Positions 12,201 through 12,942 of a stretch of DNA of 12,942 nt are shown one piece after another (position 1 is the stretch's first letter; every line of letters begins with the position of its first letter). Origin of the DNA: Temnopleurus reevesii (Eukaryota > Echinodermata > Echinoidea > Temnopleuroida > Temnopleuridae). Where the stretch lies: NCBI GenBank assembly GCA_036244855.1, contig BQKZ01012831.1, forward strand, positions 1 to 12,942, read 5' to 3'. The notes below the pieces were generated by a model that was not told where the DNA came from, searched no databases, and saw only the letters and a list, made by a program, of their open reading frames with translations. The position numbers and the translations under genes are program-made.

Positions 12201-12717
12201 GACTGGTGACAATAAATCAAAGGCCATAGTCAAACAAATAACTCTGAAAATTATACTATGCCATGCAGGTTATATTCCATAGGATGATTAATAATAAGAC
12301 CAGAATACTGTATAAAATTATGACCACTTTGTCCTGTACATACACAAAACACTCAAGTTTTACAACATAAGACACATATTGCATGGGCTCAACATTATTG
12401 ATGCAAAGAAATTGTTATGAACTGGTTTTCCCAAAATAGCTTTATTTTGCCCATGCCTCTTTTGAAAACAAATTGAATTTGAGAATTCACAGATTACTTG
12501 CATTGCAATTTGCAGCTCTTCAATATTGATCAAAGTTTCATTGGCCTAATTACAAGGAACTGGTCTTTTGCAATCCTCAAACCTTGATTCTAATAATCCA
12601 AACTTACCTTCTCTTGATGACGATGAAGGAATATCTTCCTTGGGCCCAGTTTTGGAAATATTTCTTTGATGTCACTTTCTTCCAAAAGCTGGAAACTCTC
12701 TTCAGTAATCCCTTCCT
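1..12717 (-). CDS. SAM-domain multi-exon gene, partial at both ends (overall extent)
   Basis: Join on the minus strand, in transcript order: 12717-12608, 7411-7294, 6502-6309, 5195-5053, 4646-4559, 4026-3831, 2855-2674, 2246-2075, 1444-1326, 237-1. All ten exons have AG acceptors and, except the cut last one, GT donors. Intron phases match at every junction (0,1,0,2,0,1,0,1,0), giving 1559 nt, or 519 full codons, with no stop. That is strong evidence for one real gene. The product is half a SAM domain, then an acidic and Ser/Pro-rich linker, then a conserved body with motifs such as GYENYY, PRLADSGMIEQDF, LIEWCPRI, QPFILVIG and DTCFKAVYVLD. From memory this body matches multi-copy uncharacterised invertebrate and fish proteins often called SAMD3-like. 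The biochemical function is unknown; SAM domains commonly mediate oligomerisation or protein and RNA binding. Start and stop codons are outside the window. The 848-aa transposase-like gene lies inside the first visible intron. Confidence 0.82.
405..807. mobile_element. Fold-back / palindromic MITE with TTAA at both ends and a paired CRE at the centre
   Basis: The left end TTAAAGGGGAACCATCCCC is matched by the reverse complement of the right end, TTAAAGGGAAACCAACCCC. The two arms stay complementary with scattered mismatches to the centre near position 606, so the whole 403 bp is one long inverted repeat. TTAA at both outer edges could be a target-site duplication of the type made by piggyBac-like elements. 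It encodes no protein. Two perfect TGACGTCA sites (594-601 and 611-618) sit symmetrically about the centre. A diverged relative lies at 5388-5953. Confidence 0.82.
594..618. promoter_or_regulatory. Pair of perfect CRE motifs (TGACGTCA) in the fold-back centre
   Basis: TGACGTCA is the palindromic cAMP-response element bound by CREB/ATF bZIP factors. Two copies at 594-601 and 611-618 flank the symmetry axis of the element. The motif match is exact. Whether it is bound or regulates the surrounding gene is unknown, and the symmetry may simply reflect the palindromic structure. Confidence 0.4.
1326..1444 (-). CDS. SAM-gene exon i: 'RYSTREAQLGFIDVRN' block
   Basis: Acceptor CTTTTTATTCAG|AGC and donor AAT|GTAAGT; phase 1 in, phase 0 out; residues 402-440, with residue 401 (Glu) split. 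The content is a hydrophobic helix (VAFGLLPILFP), a basic Gly-rich turn (GRRKGKGGRY), and TREAQLGFIDVRN, which recalls the family pattern '…s..eA...Fi.i…' that precedes the conserved C-terminal domain. The long T-rich tract makes a convincing acceptor. Confidence 0.85.
1445..2074. other. Intron between exons h and i
   Basis: AT-rich intron. It contains a run of 12 G (1609-1620) followed by a C-rich patch, and a double TACATGTA palindrome near 1728-1740. I see no gene or recognised mobile element here. Confidence 0.65.
2075..2246 (-). CDS. SAM-gene exon h: 'IeqDF…W.k…liewcPri' block
   Basis: Acceptor ATTTGTCCAG|ATCG and donor AATGCAG|GTATAT; phase 0 in, phase 1 out; residues 344-400. It begins IEQDF, completing the 'PRLADSGM' plus 'IEQDF' motif across the junction. 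It continues with LYQNWSKTATKLIEWCPRI and an acidic helix (LLSEDDLEVADL). It contains a 26-bp perfect palindrome at 2211-2236 coding for DFEVGLLQN. The donor GTATAT is weaker than the GTAAGT donors elsewhere, but phase and family pattern both support it. Confidence 0.85.
2211..2236. repeat. 26-bp perfect palindrome inside exon h
   Basis: The half-site ATTTTGAAGTAGG is followed at once by its exact reverse complement CCTACTTCAAAAT, with the common TAGGCCTA motif at the centre. It lies wholly in coding sequence (residues DFEVGLLQN). It could extrude as a cruciform or fold as a hairpin in RNA. Whether it is chance, selected, or an insertion cannot be told from one copy. Confidence 0.9.
2247..2673. 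other. Intron between exons g and h
   Basis: AT-rich intron of 427 nt. No repeat, RNA gene or second coding exon was recognised. An open frame at 2414-2647 on the plus strand has no family resemblance and is treated as chance. Confidence 0.65.
2674..2855 (-). CDS. SAM-gene exon g: 'eIleeyPRl' conserved block
   Basis: Acceptor TAAATTCTAG|AAATG and donor ATG|GTGAGA; phase 1 in, phase 0 out; residues 284-343, with residue 283 (Glu) split. It carries AKIQWMKANTS, then a helix ending in YMRDTALYRQQWIK, and then ATEILEEYPRLADSGM. The 'W(M/L)K…, m..T..~R…, eIle.yPrl' order is a family hallmark from memory. The ATG near the exon start is not an initiator, because the join to the preceding exon is in frame. 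Confidence 0.87.
3082..3099. promoter_or_regulatory. X-box-like (RFX-type) palindrome
   Basis: GTTACCATGGCAAC at 3084-3097 fits the RFX X-box pattern of two GTNRCC half-sites in inverted orientation, and the outer bases extend the symmetry. RFX sites usually matter near promoters of ciliary genes. This one lies in an intron inside a possible repeat, so function is doubtful. Confidence 0.3.
3676..3709. repeat. Poly-C tract with adjoining hairpin
   Basis: A run of 20 C (3690-3709) is preceded by GGGGGTTGAATCAAC, so GGGGGTTGA can pair with TCAACCCCC across a single base. The tract is a simple repeat likely to vary in length and to be prone to assembly error. Confidence 0.8.
3831..4026 (-). CDS. 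SAM-gene exon f: conserved turn plus variable polar tail
   Basis: Acceptor ATAATTACAG|GAAAA and donor GAAG|GTAATT; phase 0 in, phase 1 out; residues 218-282. It starts ENYYCKGASKMPARG, completing the GYENYY motif. A helix with 'LEDRVAYLRRELY' follows, and then a low-complexity stretch rich in Lys, Ser, Pro and Asn (PAKKQKCESPTAGPSNN). The polar stretch is probably disordered and separates two conserved blocks. An internal Met at residue 228 could be mistaken for a start, but the frame is open upstream to the acceptor and continues the previous exon. Confidence 0.85.
4027..4558. other. Intron between exons e and f
   Basis: AT-rich intron with a TTTA/TCTA simple-sequence patch at about 4264-4284. 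A short block follows (about 4290-4360) with a GGTAGCCCC to GGGGGCCCT pattern that resembles an eroded dispersed repeat; its family is not assigned. A TACATGTACATG motif begins at 4473. No gene was seen. Confidence 0.6.
4559..4646 (-). CDS. SAM-gene exon e: conserved helical segment
   Basis: Acceptor CATTCATAG|ACCA and donor TAT|GTGAGT; phase 2 in, phase 0 out; residues 189-217. It encodes a helix (FIKEEMAKAILVSFPSL) followed by KDPKGVTGY. The family signature, as I recall it, is a hydrophobic helix, a Pro, 'LkDp.g..GYe.fY' and an aromatic-rich turn. The last part is completed by the next exon (ENYYCKG), which supports this exon pairing. At 88 nt it is the shortest exon. Confidence 0.84.
4787..4957. 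repeat. Decayed dispersed repeat ending in a hairpin tail
   Basis: The phrases 'CCATGTGCCAAATTTAAAGTCC' (4795-4816), then a Pro-codon-like C-rich region, and 'CACAGTGATTCCTATACCCCC' match in style a repeat I recall from sea-urchin and other marine-invertebrate introns. The tail ACCCCCTTACACAC…GTGTGTGTGACAAGGGT forms an imperfect hairpin. It lies in the intron between exons d and e (4647-5052), which otherwise holds nothing I recognise. The family identity is from memory only. Confidence 0.45.
5053..5195 (-). CDS. SAM-gene exon d: start of conserved body
   Basis: Acceptor TTTAAATAG|AATG and donor ATATAA|GTAAGT; phase 0 in, phase 2 out; residues 141-187 plus a split Lys at 188. The sequence is helical and basic, with motifs such as GQKICQRLD, TKQDKKRMVHIL and HMVARHGY. 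In related proteins known to me this is where the region shared by the family begins ('…R..l…I…l…'). It continues directly into the KPSSF segment of the next exon. Confidence 0.85.
5196..6308. other. Intron between exons c and d
   Basis: This 1.1-kb intron is half filled by the second fold-back element (about 5388-5953). The flanks 5196-5387 and 5954-6308 are AT-rich, with a tandem TACATGTA pair at 5249-5262. There are no further features. Confidence 0.65.
5388..5953. mobile_element. Second fold-back MITE, related to the one at 405-807
   Basis: The left end AGGGGAACTTCACCCAAACA pairs with the right end, whose reverse complement is AGGGCAACTTCACCCAGACA. The arms pair to a centre near 5670. 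The outer 120 bp of each arm resemble the element at 405-807: a GATGAAGAAAAAT block, then CAAACTGTGAA, TTTGAGCAAAATC and TTATGAATTTTCAAAG occur in the same order. The left arm has about 13 extra bases (around 5570-5582) missing from the right arm. The flanks TTAC and TTGA could be decayed TTAA. It has no coding capacity. Confidence 0.78.
6309..6502 (-). CDS. SAM-gene exon c: acidic, Ser/Pro-rich disordered linker
   Basis: Acceptor TTTCATAG|CAACT and donor TTC|GTAAGT; phase 1 in, phase 0 out; residues 77-140, with residue 76 (Ala) split across the junction. The first part is rich in Asp, Glu, Ser and Pro (PDTDEELNSSSFSDYPSTD, later ETPSPAIETDSDND), typical of a disordered and possibly phosphorylated linker. 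It then turns basic (KPKLKRES), which could serve as a nuclear localisation patch, although that is only an inference. No catalytic motif is visible. Confidence 0.83.
6503..7293. other. Intron between exons b and c
   Basis: AT-rich intron with a GTACCTGTACATGTAC palindromic patch at 6591-6606. A 117-codon open frame on the plus strand (6478-6831) overlaps exon c and has no family resemblance. I see no other feature. Confidence 0.6.
7294..7411 (-). CDS. SAM-gene exon b: linker
   Basis: Acceptor CCTCGCAG|TTTGC and donor TTGG|GTAACT; phase 0 in, phase 1 out; residues 37-75. It joins in frame to the SAM exon about 5.2 kb upstream and skips the transposase ORF. The sequence (for example VPIDWTTVLPLTSQEEKALI) is polar with no recognised domain and reads as a linker after SAM. 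The donor is GTAACT rather than GTAAGT, somewhat weaker than its neighbours. The exon was chosen because both splice sites and the reading frame agree with the flanking exons. Confidence 0.78.
7412..8527. other. Intronic region between exon b and the transposase exon
   Basis: It lies 3' of the transposase on its strand. A minus-strand AATAAA (7908-7903) could be a poly(A) signal for a separate transposase transcript, but a hexamer this far away in AT-rich DNA is weak evidence. A CTTGCCC/GGGCAAG short inverted repeat lies near 7719-7732 and a TAGGCCTA at 7591-7598. No gene was found. Confidence 0.5.
8528..11130 (-). other. Putative exon carrying the transposase ORF (splice acceptor and donor at both edges)
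   Basis: Immediately upstream of the ORF is TCTTTTACAG|GATG, a good acceptor at exon edge 11130. Sixteen nucleotides after the first of two tandem stop codons is ACAAA|GTAAGT, a near-ideal donor at edge 8528. The 40-nt leader holds an in-frame TGA and two short upstream ATGs. If the SAM exon (ending in phase 0) were spliced to this acceptor, translation would end after six extra codons (DALTIQ). The transposase would then need its own initiation, from a different 5' exon or by reinitiation. The donor suggests that the transcript continues into downstream exons, so the exon may be alternative within one transcription unit. Confidence 0.5.
8544..11090 (-). CDS. CACTA/EnSpm (CMC)-like DDE transposase with N-terminal C2H2 fingers
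   Basis: An intact 848-codon ORF in one exon. Domains in order: finger 1 (C6, C9, H23, H28) and finger 2 (C40, C45, H58, H63), both likely DNA-binding; an acidic Asn/Gln/Glu linker (about 65-120); a helical region (about 120-210); and an RNase H-like core (about 305-690). Core motifs are YVDDFE (D317/D318), GDNLA (D412), FCRVC (C432xxC435), DIMH (D494xxH497), and GPL followed by RMEGKHKQLK (E663). This order, with a large helical insertion before the last Glu, matches CMC transposases (in plant Tnp2-type proteins: D, GD.PA, CxxC, D.MH, E..N..LK). The C-terminal part (about 735-848) is beta-rich and ends YIVTPYTIA. The ATG at 11090 has A at -3 and G at +4, with an in-frame TGA upstream. It may be an active transposase or a domesticated copy; all candidate catalytic residues are present. 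It lies within an intron of the SAM gene on the same strand. Confidence 0.78.
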   Translation of the reverse strand: MEHFTCCKCLTKVHGGTKGLFIHLRFIHGILKSTCTRLVCAEARCNQIFWRGSSYKRHLELNHVERRNNDVVQINEGVNQAEDVNDQNQDELPGNEFDGALNEEPEGVERLAELIEEKKDTNIKDNVATFIARLRSLPIPSTIIDNFIKESKDLFETISQQVEECMSPIINNVQSGILPTNDMIDEAKRILSTNQNPFSELETEYKQNKYLKDAGFLVEPQSITLAKHHRTVTDKNTGRNIQVEHSETFQYIPLKDNMVQFLHQPGVMSSIIQEQPSDDANILESYRDGIFFKNTFSAADDDEDVNEQILPILLYVDDFETANPLGPKKGVYKLTAVYMSFLCLPSKYQASLRNILLIALSQAPLVAKHGLDKILQPVMQELEVIGRTGIHINVPGEYVGIVRPKLFQVIGDNLAVNIMTGYTACFVSNYFCRVCKMHREETRVATTEKEELIRNQQNFALDLEKSDISKTGICRDSVLNSLPYFHVTSNIALDIMHDFLEGILPLEFKLVIGKLIEDGKLTLDDINSRISSFNYGFTDKKNRPCPLTNYQINNPKGASGQKAAQMKCLAVYFPLIVGDKVDEDSAEWELLLLIIDIFKLIVAPRMSKQATYLLRTKIEEHHTLFQELFPDMNLTPKQHLCTHYPRAIRLLGPLTQFNVIRMEGKHKQLKNWAKASNNFINIALTLAKRHQQAKGFEYLMKEHIGSRGIEIANQFMEKLSALRNGAQLSVLLNCLQEEYIVVATSVTINGYIFKPNVMVLISWVEEPQFANVEIILIRNGNVLLVIKPWKTIYYDHHFCAYMVKDQHIQEEIQVKSPQDLYDHRPLHAAKCNDARNRNWYIVTPYTIA
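11276..11943. repeat. Old dispersed/tandem repeat with TGACCTTTGACC units, interrupted by a MITE
   Basis: Related units occur at 11301-11315 (TGATCTTTGACCTCA), 11424-11444 (TGACCTTTGACTTCATGACC) and 11783-11795 (TGACCTTTCGACC). They are spaced 121-123 bp and, after removing the inserted element, about 108 bp, which suggests a degraded tandem of roughly 110-120 bp. The end (about 11865-11943: CCATCCACCAAGTTTGAT, then a GACAAACAAA tail) matches in style a repeat I recall in sea-urchin and mollusc introns. The unit also resembles a nuclear-receptor DR1 site. Confidence 0.55.
11510..11758. mobile_element. CACTG-ended miniature inverted-repeat element
   Basis: The left end CACTGCAAAA and right end TTTTGCAGTG are inverted repeats, flanked by TA on both sides (11508-11509 and 11759-11760). 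The similarity continues imperfectly for about 55 bp inward: GCACATAGTCAA against GCACTTAGTCAA, then ACCCAA and GCAATG. The 249-bp length and lack of coding fit a non-autonomous DNA transposon. CACTG termini occur in the CMC group (CACTA, Chapaev), but a TA flank is not diagnostic and the family is uncertain. Confidence 0.75.
12608..12717 (-). CDS. SAM-gene exon a: second half of SAM domain
   Basis: This is the first exon visible. The acceptor is a T-rich tract ending TTTTTCAG and the donor is AAG|GTAAGT. It enters in phase 1 and ends in phase 0, giving residues 1-36 of the visible protein. The pattern is typical of the C-terminal helices of a SAM domain: a Gly-Ile, then 'ESFQLLEESDIKEIFPKLGPRKIFL', that is, a leucine pair, an acidic 'ESDIKE' turn, 'LGPR' and a final amphipathic helix with basic ends. 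Only about half of the roughly 65-residue fold is present, so the first half must lie in an exon beyond 12942. The SAM call rests on pattern recognition of this short piece and the known association of the family with SAM. Confidence 0.78.
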
Positions 12718-12942
12718 CTGAAAAATAGAGAACAATGTCATGGTAAATAACTTAAACACACACGTCATGTACATTTGAAGGTATACTCTATGACCATATA
12801 GCGGGACGAGGCATATACATGTAGGCTAGTGCTGTGCATAGGAAAAAAAAATCGGATCGTGATCGGATCGGAAATTTAGAGCCATGATCGGATCGGAATC
12901 GGATATCGGATCGAACCAAACAAAAAACAATAAATAAAAAAA
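12718..12942. other. Intron 5' of SAM exon a, to the window edge
   Basis: This is the upstream intron of the SAM gene (the acceptor is at 12718-12720 on the minus strand). It holds a TACATGTA at 12816 and the possible transposon end at 12827 onward. The exon coding for the first half of the SAM domain must lie further right. Confidence 0.6.
12827..12914. mobile_element. Possible hAT-like element terminus with GATCGG repeats
   Basis: TAGTGCTGTGCATAGG (12827-12842) resembles hAT-type ends (TAGNGNTGTGC). It is followed by a poly-A stretch and then by several ATCGGATCGG units (12851-12870, 12886-12914), a subterminal pattern I recall from hAT elements and MITEs in invertebrates. The other end and the target duplication are outside the window, so this is only a suggestion. 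Confidence 0.35.

Larger units (their letters stand above)
11131..12607. other. Intronic region between SAM exon a and the transposase exon
   Basis: It contains the TGACCTTTGACC-type repeat (about 11276-11943) with the CACTG miniature element inside it. From 11944 to 12607 it is plain AT-rich DNA with no recognised repeat, RNA or exon. If the transposase has its own promoter it should lie here, but no convincing core promoter motif is visible. Confidence 0.55.

Noticed and set aside
12851..12914. CRISPR-like or satellite array of GATCGG
   Set aside because: The units are short, irregular and lack spacers; simple subterminal repeats explain them.
1..12942. tRNA, rRNA or other structured RNA genes
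   Set aside because: No cloverleaf, A/B box pair or rRNA-like stretch was recognised on either strand by eye; a covariance-model search was not possible.

Overview
This is an AT-rich, intron-rich stretch of animal nuclear DNA. Nothing in it looks bacterial, viral or organellar. The palindrome TACATGTA occurs ten times, TAGGCCTA motifs recur, and there are fold-back elements and decayed 'TGACCTTTGACC' repeats. Together with the protein families, these suggest a marine invertebrate deuterostome, most likely an echinoderm. The organism call is an inference from sequence style and memory, not from a marker gene.

Every gene I can support lies on the minus strand. The first is a multi-exon gene running right to left across almost the whole window and leaving it at both ends. 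Ten coding exons (12608-12717, 7294-7411, 6309-6502, 5053-5195, 4559-4646, 3831-4026, 2674-2855, 2075-2246, 1326-1444, 1-237) have good splice sites. They join in matching phases into 519 codons without a stop. The protein begins in the second half of a SAM domain, passes through a polar linker, and continues with a conserved body I associate with large, poorly characterised families in fish, corals and other invertebrates, often labelled 'sterile alpha motif domain-containing protein 3-like'. The second gene is a single-exon 848-aa ORF (8544-11090). It has two N-terminal C2H2-like zinc fingers and a DDE/RNase H-like transposase core resembling the CACTA/EnSpm (CMC) superfamily: D317/D318, D412, C432xxC435, D494xxH497 and E663. 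It lies in the intron between the SAM exon and the next exon, on the same strand.

The nested layout is the main observation. The transposase ORF has a splice acceptor just upstream (exon edge 11130) and a strong GTAAGT donor 16 nt after its stop (exon edge 8528), so it looks like an alternative exon. Maize En/Spm is organised in this way: the large transposase ORFs (tnpD) lie within an intron of the multi-exon accessory gene (tnpA). A testable reading is that the window is the interior of a large CMC-type transposon whose accessory protein carries a SAM domain. The alternatives are a host SAM gene with a transposase inserted in an intron, or a domesticated pair. Element ends are not visible, so the window cannot settle this.

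The introns hold smaller mobile DNA. There are two related fold-back elements (405-807 and about 5388-5953). A CACTG-ended miniature element (11510-11758) is inserted in an older repeat of about 110-120 bp period. A decayed dispersed repeat lies at about 4787-4957, and at the right edge there is a possible hAT-like terminus with GATCGG repeats (12827-12914).
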